Positions 8,322 through 16,784 of a DNA stretch of 39,000 nt are shown in pieces. The stretch is taken from NCBI GenBank assembly GCA_963590415.1, contig CAVAPB010000021.1:1-39000 (forward strand). Direction: 5' to 3'. Below the pieces are notes generated by a model that saw only the letters and a list, made by a program, of their open reading frames with translations, made no database searches and had not been told where the DNA came from. Source of the DNA: Fimenecus sp963590415 (lineage in GTDB: Bacteria > Bacillota > Clostridia > Oscillospirales > Acutalibacteraceae). The position numbers and the translations under genes are program-made. Each line of letters starts with the position of its first letter. Position 1 is the first letter of the stretch.

Positions 8322-9257
8322 ATGCCATTGGTAACAACGACAGAAATGTTCAAGAAAGCATATGAGGGCGGTTACGCCATCGGTGCTTTCAATGTAAACA
8401 ATATGGAGATAATTCAGGGAATCACAAGAGCGGCTAAGAAGCTTGACGCTCCCGTAATTCTTCAGGTGTCCTCGGGCGCAAGAAAGTACGCTTCTCACGG
8501 CTATCTCGTAGCTATGGTTAAGGCTGCGGCTGAAGAGACAGGTCTTCCGATTGCTCTCCATCTCGACCACGGTCCCGATTTTGAAACCTGCAAGGCTTGT
8601 ATTGACGGCGGCTTCACTTCGGTTATGATCGACGGCAGCTCTCTTCCGTATGAGGAAAATGTTGCTCTCACAAAGATGGTAGTTGAATATGCTCACGCTC
8701 ACGGCGTAGTTGTTGAGGGCGAGCTCGGAACTCTCGCAGGCGTTGAGGACGAGGTTGTCGTTGAATCGGGTAAGGAATCCTATACAAATCCCGACCAGGT
8801 TCTCGACTTCGTAACAAGAACAGGCGTTGACTCGCTTGCTATCGCTATCGGTACTTCTCACGGCGCATACAAGTTCAAGCCCGGTCAGAAGCCCCAGCTT
8901 CGTTTCGATATCCTTGAAGAGGTTGAAAAGAGACTTCCCGGCTTCCCGATCGTTCTTCACGGCGCAAGCTCGGTTAACCAGGACGATATCAAGACAATCA
9001 ATCAGTACGGCGGAGAAATGCCCGACGCTATCGGTATTCCCGAGGATATGCTTCGCAAGGCTTCTTCAATGGCTGTTTGTAAAATCAATGTTGACTCGGA
9101 TATCCGTATCGCAATGACAGCTGCTCTGCGTAAGCATTTTGCAGAGCATCCTGCTGATTTCGACCCGAGAAAGTACCTCACTCCCGCAAGAGACGCTATT
9201 GAGGGTGTCGTTACTCACAAGATTGAAACCGTTCTCGGCTGTGCAGGCAAGGCATAA
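8322..9257 (+). CDS. fba: Class II fructose-1,6-bisphosphate aldolase
   Basis: This cytosolic glycolytic enzyme (311 residues) cleaves fructose-1,6-bisphosphate to dihydroxyacetone phosphate and glyceraldehyde-3-phosphate using zinc. The catalytic Asp82 and zinc ligand His83 lie in HLDHG (80-84), further metal-site sequence is VVEGELGTLAGVED, and the phosphate-binding region is HGASS. The length matches the short class IIb/FbaA-type enzymes of Firmicutes. Codon choice is strongly biased (CTT/CTC, GGC, CGT, AAG), fitting high expression from its consensus promoter. It is a single-gene unit closed by a terminator. Confidence 0.93.
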   Translation: MPLVTTTEMFKKAYEGGYAIGAFNVNNMEIIQGITRAAKKLDAPVILQVSSGARKYASHGYLVAMVKAAAEETGLPIALHLDHGPDFETCKACIDGGFTSVMIDGSSLPYEENVALTKMVVEYAHAHGVVVEGELGTLAGVEDEVVVESGKESYTNPDQVLDFVTRTGVDSLAIAIGTSHGAYKFKPGQKPQLRFDILEEVEKRLPGFPIVLHGASSVNQDDIKTINQYGGEMPDAIGIPEDMLRKASSMAVCKINVDSDIRIAMTAALRKHFAEHPADFDPRKYLTPARDAIEGVVTHKIETVLGCAGKA

Positions 9258-9281
9258 TTGCCCTAAAACCAATAAATTTCA

Positions 9282-9316
9282 GAGCTGTAATCACGCATTA
9301 CGGCTCTGTTTTTTTG
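9282..9316 (+). terminator. Rho-independent terminator of fba
   Basis: A 10-bp stem AGAGCTGTAA / TTACGGCTCT with one G-U pair and a 7-base loop, followed by G and seven T. Confidence 0.85.
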
Positions 9317-9354
9317 CTCTTTTCAGAATGCATTAAAAAAATATAAAAAAGGGC

Positions 9355-9383
9355 TTTTAATTTGCCGCTGTTGGTGGTATAAT
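9355..9383 (+). promoter_or_regulatory. Extended -10 promoter before murA
   Basis: TATAAT at 9378-9383 is preceded by TGG (an extended -10). The -35 region at 9355-9360 (TTTTAA) is poor. Confidence 0.5.
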
Positions 9384-9467
9384 AACAACGATAATGTGGA
9401 ATTTTATCTGCGAAAGCATTTACATAATTGAAGTGTGAAAAATCTTAGATTAGGGAGTGAACCGTCT

Positions 9468-10763
9468 TTGGATAAGTTTGTTATAACCGGCGGTCATCCG
9501 CTGAAGGGAGAAGTTACCGTCAGCGGTGCAAAAAATGCAGTAGTGGCAATTCTTCCTGCGACCATTCTTGCTAAAGATGTTTGCAGAATTGAAAATATAC
9601 CGAATATAAGCGATGTTACCGCCATGATTAACATTTTGAACATCATGGGCGCTAAAATCAAATACATCAACAAAAATACGATTGAGATAGACACAAGGTT
9701 TATCAACTCTTATGTCGTTGAGCACGAGCTCTCAAAGCAATTGAGGGCATCATATTATCTTATCGGAGCATTGCTTGGCAGGTTCAACCGTGCAGAGGTT
9801 GCCATGCCCGGAGGCTGCTATCTCGGCGTACGCCCCATAGACCAGCATATCAAGGGCTTTGAGGCTCTCGGCGCAACCGTTACCATGGAGGAAAACGCTA
9901 TGGTGAACGCAAGGGCTGACAGGCTTTTGGGCAATTCGATTTATCTTGATGTCGTGTCTGTCGGGGCTACAATAAACTGTATGCTCGCCGCAGTCAGGGC
10001 AAGGGGACTTACGATAATCGAAAATGCGGCAAAGGAACCGCATATTGTTGACCTTGCAAACTTCCTTAATACAATGGGCGCGGATGTCAGGGGCGCAGGC
10101 ACGGATGTCATTAAAATCCACGGCGTGGAAAATCTTCACGGCTGTGAATATTCAATTATTCCCGATCAGATAGAAGCGGGAACTTATATGGTCGCCGCAG
10201 CGGCAACAAAGGGCGATGTCCTTGTTAAGAATGTTATTCCGAAGCATCTTGAGTCGATAACTGCAAAGCTTGTCGAATGCGGAATTAATGTAGAAGAATA
10301 CGACGACTCTATAAGAGTAAGCGCCACGGGCAGGGCGGGCAAGTGCAATATCAAAACTATGCCTCATCCCGGTTTCCCGACGGATATGCAGCCCCAGTTT
10401 GCGGTGCTTTTGAGCATAGCGAAGGGCACAAGCATTATATCGGAAAGCGTTTGGGATAACCGTTTCAGATATGCCGAACAGCTTTCAAGAATGGGCGCAC
10501 AGATACATGTTGACGGTAAAACGGCGGTTATCGAGGGCGTTGAGGGTCTTAAAGGCGCACCTATCAAAGCCGACGACCTCAGAGCGGGTGCAGCTATGAT
10601 GATAGCGGGTCTTGTTGCGACCGGCGTTACCGAAATCGAGGATATTCATCATATCGAAAGAGGATATGAAAATGTCGTTGAAAAGTTCCGAAGCCTCGGA
10701 GCCGATATTCAGCGAAAGGAATTTCCCGATGAGGACCAAAAGGTTCAAATGGGCGCAGGCTGA
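9468..10763 (+). CDS. murA: UDP-N-acetylglucosamine 1-carboxyvinyltransferase
   Basis: MurA transfers enolpyruvate from PEP to UDP-GlcNAc, the first committed step of peptidoglycan synthesis, in the cytosol. The 431-residue product shows the KN pair of GAKNA (Lys22, Asn23) and the fosfomycin-target cysteine Cys117 in PGGCYLGVRPIDQH. The start is taken as TTG 9468 rather than GTG 9435. GGGAG at 9453-9457 is ideally spaced for the TTG, nothing resembles a ribosome-binding site before the GTG, and the family usually begins just before a K-F/I-x-I-x-G-G strand. The enzyme would be fosfomycin-sensitive by the Cys criterion. Many Firmicutes have two murA paralogues; which one this is cannot be told. 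Confidence 0.9.
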   Translation: MDKFVITGGHPLKGEVTVSGAKNAVVAILPATILAKDVCRIENIPNISDVTAMINILNIMGAKIKYINKNTIEIDTRFINSYVVEHELSKQLRASYYLIGALLGRFNRAEVAMPGGCYLGVRPIDQHIKGFEALGATVTMEENAMVNARADRLLGNSIYLDVVSVGATINCMLAAVRARGLTIIENAAKEPHIVDLANFLNTMGADVRGAGTDVIKIHGVENLHGCEYSIIPDQIEAGTYMVAAAATKGDVLVKNVIPKHLESITAKLVECGINVEEYDDSIRVSATGRAGKCNIKTMPHPGFPTDMQPQFAVLLSIAKGTSIISESVWDNRFRYAEQLSRMGAQIHVDGKTAVIEGVEGLKGAPIKADDLRAGAAMMIAGLVATGVTEIEDIHHIERGYENVVEKFRSLGADIQRKEFPDEDQKVQMGAG

Positions 10764-10771
10764 GAAAAATC

Positions 10772-10800
10772 GGAGCCTTCTGTACGGAAGACTCCTTTTT
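10772..10800 (+). terminator. Terminator after murA
   Basis: Stem GGAG-C-CTTC / GAAG-A-CTCC with one mismatch, followed by TTTTT. It lies 30 bases before gltX, and no clear promoter separates the two. It may therefore be partly read through. Confidence 0.7.
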
Positions 10801-10830
10801 AAGTTATAAATTGTTTAATGGGGTGTCAAT

Positions 10831-12504
10831 TTGACTGAATTTGAGAAGCTTGCGGAGTTGCTTTTTCCGCATATAGATAAAACTCCCGAATATTACGAGG
10901 AAAAATATCCGCAGAGAAATCTTAAAGAGGGCGCAAGGGTTACAAGGTTTGCACCGAGCCCCACAGGTTATTTGCACATAGGCGGACTTTTCGGCGCGCT
11001 TACCGATATTCTTACCGCGCAGGCGACGGGCGGCGTTTCAATGCTCAGAATTGAGGACACCGACAAGAAGCGTGAGGTCGGCGACGGCGTTGACGCGATA
11101 CTTGACGGCTTTGCTTCGTTCGGTCTTGAATTTGACGAGGGCGTTTGCGGCAAGAACGAGGAAAAGGGCGAATACGGTCCTTATACACAGTCGAAAAGAG
11201 TCGAAATTTATCAGACCGTGGCAAAACAGCTTGTAAAAGAGGGCAAGGCATATCCGTGTTTCTGTACGGCGGAGGAGCTCAACGACCTTCGTGAAAAGCA
11301 GGAAAAAGAGGGCGCACCGTTTGCCGGATATTACGGGAAATGGGCAAAATGCCGTGAGCTTACATATGAGCAGATTGAGCAGAAAATCAAAAACGGCGAA
11401 AAGTATGTTCTCCGTTTCCGTTCCGACGGGGACGAAAACAGGCGGGTTTACTTTGACGACATTGTAAGGGGCAAGATTGAGATGCCCGAGAATGTTATCG
11501 ACGAGGTGCTCCTCAAGAGCGACGGTATTCCGACATATCATTTTGCGCATGTCTGCGACGACCATTTTATGAGGACAACTCATGTTATCAGAGGCGAAGA
11601 GTGGATTTCCTCAACGCCGAAGCATATAGCGCTTTTCAAGGCGTGCGGCTTCAAGCTCCCCAAGTATGCGCACACTCCGCAGGTTATGAAAATCGACGAG
11701 GTTGACGGTACAAAACGCAAGTTTTCAAAGCGTAAGGATCCCGAAGCGGCGGTCAGCTACTTCATTGAGCAGGGCTATCCGAGCGAGGGACTTATAGATT
11801 ATCTTTTGGGACTTCTCAACTCGAACTTTGAGGATTGGAGAAGAGCCAACCCCACAGAAAACGCTCTTAACTTCCCGTTCAATCTTAAAAAGATGAGCCC
11901 GAGCGGCTGCCTTTTCGATTTGGTAAAGCTTGCCGATGTCAGCAAAAACGCAATTTCAAAAATGAAAGCGCAGACGGTTTTCGATTATGCGTTCAAATGG
12001 GCAAAGACTTACGACGAAACGCTTTACAGGCTTTTTGACGAAGATAAACAAAAGGCTGTCGCAATTCTCAACATTGACCGCGAGAACACGAAGCCGAGGA
12101 AGGATATTGCAAAATGGTCCGAGGTTCGTGACTATGTAAGCTATTTCTACAACGAGCTTTATAAAGAAAATTATACCCTCCCGGAGAATATTGCGCCGGC
12201 AGACGCTGCGGCGATAGTTTCGGAATATAAAAAAGTGTTTGATGTTTCGGACGACAAGCAGGTATGGTTCGACAAGATTAAAGCGTTGTGCGAGCCGCTC
12301 GGCTTTACACCGAATGTCAAGGAATATAAGCAGAACCCCGATAATTTCAAGGGACATGTCGGAGATGTTTCAACCGTGATAAGAATTGCTCTTACCGGCA
12401 GAACAAACACCCCGGATTTACATTCTATAATCGCCGTTCTCGGCACGGACGAGGTTGCGGCAAGGCTTGAAAAAGCAGAAAAAGAGTTCAAGGAGGAAAA
12501 ATGA
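10831..12504 (+). CDS. gltX: Glutamyl-tRNA synthetase
   Basis: This class I aminoacyl-tRNA synthetase (557 residues) charges tRNA-Glu. The HIGH-type motif appears as GYLHIGG near residue 48 and the KMSKS-type motif as RKFSKRKDPEA, followed by the alpha-helical anticodon-binding region. It is longer than the roughly 485 residues common for bacterial GluRS, with extra sequence before the HIGH motif and in the middle of the C-terminal half. The start is TTG with a weak GGGGTG site. The stop overlaps the glnS start by four bases (ATGA), so the two synthetases are co-translated. The separate GlnRS next door suggests that this GluRS may be the discriminating type. Confidence 0.9.
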   Translation: MTEFEKLAELLFPHIDKTPEYYEEKYPQRNLKEGARVTRFAPSPTGYLHIGGLFGALTDILTAQATGGVSMLRIEDTDKKREVGDGVDAILDGFASFGLEFDEGVCGKNEEKGEYGPYTQSKRVEIYQTVAKQLVKEGKAYPCFCTAEELNDLREKQEKEGAPFAGYYGKWAKCRELTYEQIEQKIKNGEKYVLRFRSDGDENRRVYFDDIVRGKIEMPENVIDEVLLKSDGIPTYHFAHVCDDHFMRTTHVIRGEEWISSTPKHIALFKACGFKLPKYAHTPQVMKIDEVDGTKRKFSKRKDPEAAVSYFIEQGYPSEGLIDYLLGLLNSNFEDWRRANPTENALNFPFNLKKMSPSGCLFDLVKLADVSKNAISKMKAQTVFDYAFKWAKTYDETLYRLFDEDKQKAVAILNIDRENTKPRKDIAKWSEVRDYVSYFYNELYKENYTLPENIAPADAAAIVSEYKKVFDVSDDKQVWFDKIKALCEPLGFTPNVKEYKQNPDNFKGHVGDVSTVIRIALTGRTNTPDLHSIIAVLGTDEVAARLEKAEKEFKEEK

Positions 12505-14162
12505 TGGAAGAAGAAATCAAGGTTTCAAATTTCATACACGATTTTATCGACGAAGACCTTAAAGAAGGTGTGTATGACCATGTCCAGACCCGTTTTCCGC
12601 CCGAACCCAACGGATATTTGCATATCGGCCACGCAAAGGCTATCTGCATAAATTTCGGCACAAGCGAAAAGTATAAAGGCGTGTGCAATCTCCGTCTTGA
12701 CGACACAAACCCGTCGAAAGAGGACACGGAGTATGTCGACGCCATAAAGGAAGATATTGAATGGCTCGGCTTCAAGTGGAATAAGTGCCTTTTTGCTTCG
12801 AGCTATTTTGATTTCATTTACGAATGTGCTTTAAGGCTCATCAACAAGGGTCTTGCCTATGTCGATGATTTGAGTGCGGAGGAAATAAGAGAATACAGAG
12901 GAACGCTTACCGAGGCGGGTAAAAACAGCCCGTACAGGGACAGAAGCGTTGAGGAAAACCTCGACCTGTTCAAGAGAATGACCGACGGCGAGTTCCCGAA
13001 CGGCGAAAGAGTTTTGAGAGCGAAGATTGATATGGCTTCGCCGAATATAAATATGAGAGACCCTGTTATTTACAGAATAGCGCATATCTCTCACCATCAG
13101 ACGGGCGATAAGTGGTGCGTCTATCCGATGTACGATTTCGCACATCCGCTCTCCGACGCAAAAGAGGGTGTTACTCATTCACTTTGCTCGCTTGAATTTG
13201 AAAACCACAGACCGCTTTACGACTGGGTTCTTAAAGCGTGCGATATAGAACAGCCCCCGAGACAGATTGAGTTTGCAAGGCTTAACCTCAATTACTGCCT
13301 TACAAGTAAGAGAAAGTGTCTTGCACTTGTAAATGAGGGCATTGTTGACGGCTGGGACGACCCGAGAATGGTAACACTCAGCGGTATGAGAAGAAGAGGC
13401 TATCCTGCGGCGGCAATCCGTGATTTCTGTGACAAGATAGGCGTTTCAAAGGCTTATTCGGTTGTCGATATGGGACTTTTGGAGTCCTGCGTGCGTGACG
13501 CACTCAACTCCACCGCTCCGAGAGCTATGGCAGTGCTTGACCCTATAGAGCTTGTTATTGAAAACTATCCCGACGGTAAGACGGAGGATATTGAAATTCC
13601 CGTTCATCCCGACCACCCCGAAATGGGAACGAGGACGGTTAAATTCTCAAAGCGTCTTTACATTGAGAGCGACGACTTTATGGCAGAGCCCGTAAAGAAG
13701 TATTTCCGCCTCTATCCCGGCAACGAGGTCAGGCTCAAGAGCGCATATTTTGTAAAATGCACACGCTTTGAAACCGATGAGGACGGAAAGCCTGTCAGAA
13801 TTTACTGCACATACGACCCTGCTTCAAAGGGCGGCGAATCTCCCGACGGCAGAAAGGTCAAGGGCACAATTCATTGGGTCAGCTGCGACGACTGCTTTAA
13901 GGCTACCGTCAATATGTACGACCGCCTTTTCAATGTTCCCAATCCCTCGGACGAAACGAACGGAGATTTCAAGCAAAATCTTAATCCGAACTCGCTTGTG
14001 GTGCTTAAAGACTGCGCTGTCGAGGGTGGACTCCGTGACGCAAAGCCCGGAGATGTGTTCCAGTTTATGCGTAAGGGATATTTCTGCGTAGATAAAAAGT
14101 CCGAAAAGGACAATATGATATTCAACTTGACCGTTGCCCTCAATTCCTCTTGGGGCAAATAA
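12501..14162 (+). CDS. glnS: Glutaminyl-tRNA synthetase
   Basis: This class Ic synthetase (553 residues) attaches glutamine directly to tRNA-Gln. The HIGH motif is in GYLHIGHAKA, the ATP-binding loop equivalent is LTSKRKC, and beta-barrel anticodon-binding sequence fills the C-terminal half. FPPEPNGYLHIGHAKA and LRLDDTNP are typical of GlnRS rather than GluRS. Many Firmicutes lack GlnRS and make Gln-tRNA by GatCAB transamidation. A GlnRS fused into a gltX-glnS operon is therefore a lineage marker of some Clostridia, probably of ancient transfer origin. Two adjacent ATG codons exist (12501, 12504), and AAGGAGG lies a few bases upstream. Confidence 0.92.
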   Translation: MMEEEIKVSNFIHDFIDEDLKEGVYDHVQTRFPPEPNGYLHIGHAKAICINFGTSEKYKGVCNLRLDDTNPSKEDTEYVDAIKEDIEWLGFKWNKCLFASSYFDFIYECALRLINKGLAYVDDLSAEEIREYRGTLTEAGKNSPYRDRSVEENLDLFKRMTDGEFPNGERVLRAKIDMASPNINMRDPVIYRIAHISHHQTGDKWCVYPMYDFAHPLSDAKEGVTHSLCSLEFENHRPLYDWVLKACDIEQPPRQIEFARLNLNYCLTSKRKCLALVNEGIVDGWDDPRMVTLSGMRRRGYPAAAIRDFCDKIGVSKAYSVVDMGLLESCVRDALNSTAPRAMAVLDPIELVIENYPDGKTEDIEIPVHPDHPEMGTRTVKFSKRLYIESDDFMAEPVKKYFRLYPGNEVRLKSAYFVKCTRFETDEDGKPVRIYCTYDPASKGGESPDGRKVKGTIHWVSCDDCFKATVNMYDRLFNVPNPSDETNGDFKQNLNPNSLVVLKDCAVEGGLRDAKPGDVFQFMRKGYFCVDKKSEKDNMIFNLTVALNSSWGK

Positions 14163-14176
14163 AGGAGAAATGTATT

Positions 14177-14851
14177 ATGAGCGCAAAAAAAGAAAAGAAA
14201 AAAATCACAGGCTATGATATCGGTTACAGGGTCGTTATGGCTCTGGCGGCAATATGTGTTCCGATAGCGGCGTACTTTTCAAAGTTGATTTACTATGTTG
14301 TCGAGTCTCCGCTGTTTAAGCTTTTGGCAGAGTATCAAGGAGATACGGACGATGACGGCTCTACATACGGTTACCTCGGATTTAAGATGTTTGTCGATGA
14401 AATTTTACCGCTGCTTAAAGAGTCAAGCGAAAACAAAACAAGCCTTACATCATTGTTAAACGATATTTCGGACATTAAAATCCCGCTTATCGTAACAACT
14501 GTTTTCTTCGCACTTGCGATTTTGCTTGCGCTTGCGGTTGTTGTGTCGGCTGTTGTTACAAACAACAGAAAAGTTCACTTCGGTATATCAACGGCAGGGC
14601 TGGTATCTGTCATAGCAATGTTTATTTCATTCCGCTATGTTTCCGCTCCGATTGTAAACGGCACCGTAAGTCTCGGAAATTTCTTTGAGTCCGCACTTAT
14701 GAAAACGCTTTTGCCGTTTGTTGCAAGCGTATCTACATTTAATCTGAGCTCTGCGTGGGTAATAATGCTGGTAATATTCATAGGACTTGTCATTCTTTCG
14801 GGTGCAAATCTCCTCATTGACGCAGGAGAAAAATCAAAGGTTAAGAAATAA
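14177..14851 (+). CDS. Hypothetical four-TM membrane protein
   Basis: This 224-residue protein is not recognised. The start at 14177 is chosen for its AAAGGAG site nine bases upstream. A TTG at 14150 would overlap glnS. A Lys-rich N-terminus (KKEKKKI) is followed by a hydrophobic segment at about 18-42, an acidic extracytoplasmic loop (YQGDTDDDGSTYGYLG), and three further hydrophobic segments at about 100-127, 137-157 and 190-215. The C-terminus is basic. It follows glnS by 14 bases and probably ends the aaRS transcript. No functional motif is visible. Confidence 0.65.
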   Translation: MSAKKEKKKITGYDIGYRVVMALAAICVPIAAYFSKLIYYVVESPLFKLLAEYQGDTDDDGSTYGYLGFKMFVDEILPLLKESSENKTSLTSLLNDISDIKIPLIVTTVFFALAILLALAVVVSAVVTNNRKVHFGISTAGLVSVIAMFISFRYVSAPIVNGTVSLGNFFESALMKTLLPFVASVSTFNLSSAWVIMLVIFIGLVILSGANLLIDAGEKSKVKK

Positions 14852-14875
14852 AATATAAATAACACGCATATTTTC

Positions 14876-14906
14876 AAAGCATCGACAAATCAGTCGGTGC
14901 TTTTTT
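14876..14906 (+). terminator. Terminator of the gltX-glnS transcript
   Basis: Stem AAGCATCGAC / GTCGGTGCTT with a 6-base loop, followed by six T. Confidence 0.85.
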
Positions 14907-14942
14907 GTTATAAATGCACAACGCATATTTTAACGGTTTACC

Positions 14943-14971
14943 TTGACAATTTGAAAAATTAAATGTATATT
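14943..14971 (+). promoter_or_regulatory. Sigma-A promoter with very short leader
   Basis: TTGACA at 14943-14948, 17-bp spacer, TATATT at 14966-14971. The predicted +1 (about 14978) falls on the first base of the GGAGGGG ribosome-binding site, so the leader is only about 12 bases. It also rules out the upstream ATG at 14963. Confidence 0.75.
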
Positions 14972-14989
14972 GAAATCGGAGGGGATAAT

Positions 14990-15556
14990 ATGGAAGAAAA
15001 AGACGATAAAATACTCTCTGAAAACACGGAAAACGACATAATGTCTGAAAGCAAATCCATATTGAGCGATAAATATTACGGCAACAACCTTGACACCTTC
15101 GCCGAAAACGACAAGATAGAGCGCGAATATCTTTCTGCGCTGTACGGCGATGATATGGATATGCTTGTCAAGGAAATCCGTATGACAAGAACGCAGTATA
15201 TAGCCGAGTACAACCAAATACAGGAAAACTATAAAAAAGAAATGGAAGGAACCTTCAAAAGTCTCTTGTTTCTGACCTTGCTTTTCAGTATTACACTGCT
15301 TATTTCCGCAGTATTTTTGATAATTTCAAGCAGACTTGGAGAAACCGGAGGCTCGGACGAAGCGGTTGTTGCCTCGGCGTTTTTAATACTACACAGGTGG
15401 GTGCTTATAATTGCCGCGCCCGTATTTATATTCTTTTTACTTACATTACTCAAACGCATAAGGGACGGACAGCTGTCGAGAACGCAGGCTTTGGACAGGC
15501 TTGAAAAGCGAAAAAAGGAATGTATGGCTGAGGGACAGTACGATGTAAAATCCTGA
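14990..15556 (+). CDS. Hypothetical two-TM protein, first of a tandem paralogous pair
   Basis: This 188-residue protein has no recognised family. The N-terminal half is acidic and soluble and contains the shared block N-x-D-T-F-A-E followed by Y-L-x-x-L-Y-G and R-M-T-R-x-Q-Y-I. Two hydrophobic segments follow (about 90-112 and 130-152), then a short basic tail ending E-G-Q-Y-D. The next gene repeats the whole layout, so they arose by tandem duplication. Both ends appear cytosolic. Start from the GGAGGGG site and promoter position. The function is unknown. Confidence 0.65.
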   Translation: MEEKDDKILSENTENDIMSESKSILSDKYYGNNLDTFAENDKIEREYLSALYGDDMDMLVKEIRMTRTQYIAEYNQIQENYKKEMEGTFKSLLFLTLLFSITLLISAVFLIISSRLGETGGSDEAVVASAFLILHRWVLIIAAPVFIFFLLTLLKRIRDGQLSRTQALDRLEKRKKECMAEGQYDVKS

Positions 15557-15568
15557 GGGGGTGTACTT

Positions 15569-16150
15569 ATGGCGGAAAAGAATAACGGCGGAGCTTTTGA
15601 GGAAAAGAACGGAGTGAACTCGCGGGCGAGTGAAACCGAACGCTACGGTATTGACAATATCGACACCTTTGCCGAGAGCGAGAAAATGGACCGTACATAT
15701 CTCAAAGAACTTTACGGTGAGAATATGGACTTTCTTAACAAGGATGTTCGTATGACACGCTCACAATATATATCCATGTACAATGAAATAGGAAAAAATT
15801 ATTCCGAGAGGAAGCGGGAACTTATAAAGTCGTTGGCAGTAGTGGTTGCGGTCTATGCCGTTGCAATTGTGCTTGCCGTTGTTTTCAGAATTATATCAAA
15901 TGAATTTTTTGACCTTATGCTTATGAGCGACGCAGGAAATCCGAGAAAAGCGGCGGCGTATATAACAGGAATATTTATGGCGTTTTCACGGGTGATATTC
16001 ATTTCGACTACCGCAATTCTTATAATCTGTCTTGTTACAGCGATTAAAAATCTAAAACGCCTTAACCGCAACAAGAAATTCAGCATAGAGCAGCTTGAAA
16101 ACAGGAAAGCCGAGTTTATGTCGGCAGGGCAGTATGATGCAGGGAAATGA
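15569..16150 (+). CDS. Hypothetical two-TM protein, second of the paralogous pair
   Basis: This 193-residue paralogue of the preceding gene shares the blocks NIDTFAESEKMDR, YLKELYG, RMTRSQYISMYNEI and the C-terminal E-N-R-K-x-E-F-M-x-x-G-Q-Y-D. Hydrophobic segments lie at about 88-112 and 132-158. It starts 12 bases after its partner's stop behind a GAGGGGG site, so it is co-transcribed. The conserved cytosolic block and two membrane spans suggest that the two may form a hetero-oligomer; that is inference. There is only a weak hairpin (GCAGG/CCTGC near 16160) after the stop. Confidence 0.65.
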   Translation: MAEKNNGGAFEEKNGVNSRASETERYGIDNIDTFAESEKMDRTYLKELYGENMDFLNKDVRMTRSQYISMYNEIGKNYSERKRELIKSLAVVVAVYAVAIVLAVVFRIISNEFFDLMLMSDAGNPRKAAAYITGIFMAFSRVIFISTTAILIICLVTAIKNLKRLNRNKKFSIEQLENRKAEFMSAGQYDAGK

Positions 16151-16231
16151 ATTTATATCGCAGGTAATTGCTCCTGCCGAAAAAGTCAGCACAAATTAGA
16201 TGTTATAATCAAATTAAAAACCATATCATAC

Positions 16232-16380
16232 CGTAGGGGCGAACTTTGTTCGCCTACTTATATTTGCAGAAATTTGACAGGCGACCGCAGGTCGCCCATA
16301 CGGGTCGTGCGTCGCTGTCTCGGTAGGGGGCTTGCTCCCGCCGTTAATAAATATCGAATTGCCGTAGGGACAGGGCTCGC
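16232..16380 (+). repeat. 149-bp direct repeat, copy A
   Basis: Identical by eye over its whole length to 16785-16933. It begins CGTAGGGGCGAACTTTG, contains the palindrome GGCGACCGCAGGTCGCC, and ends in CGTAGGGACAGGGCTCGC. The first 70 bases are a variant of the mini-element at 201-273. Confidence 0.85.
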
Positions 16381-16463
16381 CCCTGTCCGTAAGAAATTAT
16401 ATATAGGACAGCCGCAAGGGCTGTCCCTACGGTTCGCTATAATTCTCAAATTTGATAAAACCG

Positions 16464-16712
16464 GGCTCCCTCTGACGGGCAACATATGCGACCGCCGCCT
16501 GTGGCGGATAAAGGGAGCATCTGTCGGCGCAGCGGTCGATTTTGTGCGGCGCTCCAAGCCGCATAAGCAAAATCGGGCACCGCAAGAGGGCAATAGGTGG
16601 CACGCCGCAGGCGTGTCGAAAGGAGAGACGCAAGTTATAGCGAATTTTCGTTATCTCTCCCTCAGTCATTTTTCAAAATTGAAAAATGACAGCTCCCTCG
16701 TCAGAGGGAGCC
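16464..16712 (-). mobile_element. 249-bp MITE-like element, copy 2 (inverted, intact ends)
   Basis: It starts with GGCTCCCTCTGAC (16464-16476) and ends with its exact reverse complement (16700-16712). Read on the minus strand it matches the element at 2852-3100 along its length, including the ATGACTGAGGGAGAGATAAC and CACCTATTGCCCTCTTGCGG words. No transposase is in the window, so it would need one in trans. No obvious target duplication. Confidence 0.8.
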
Positions 16713-16784
16713 TGTGTTTGCAAATACGACTTGAAGTGCCGCACAAAATTGACAGCCACAATCAAAAAATATTTTATATTATAT

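Noticed and set aside
8301..8960. 219-codon minus-strand frame antisense to fba
   Set aside because: It is a shadow produced by the biased codons of fba, a strongly supported gene on the other strand, and has no start signals.
11038..11583. 181-codon antisense frame within gltX
   Set aside because: It lies wholly inside a clear synthetase gene and shows no independent signals.
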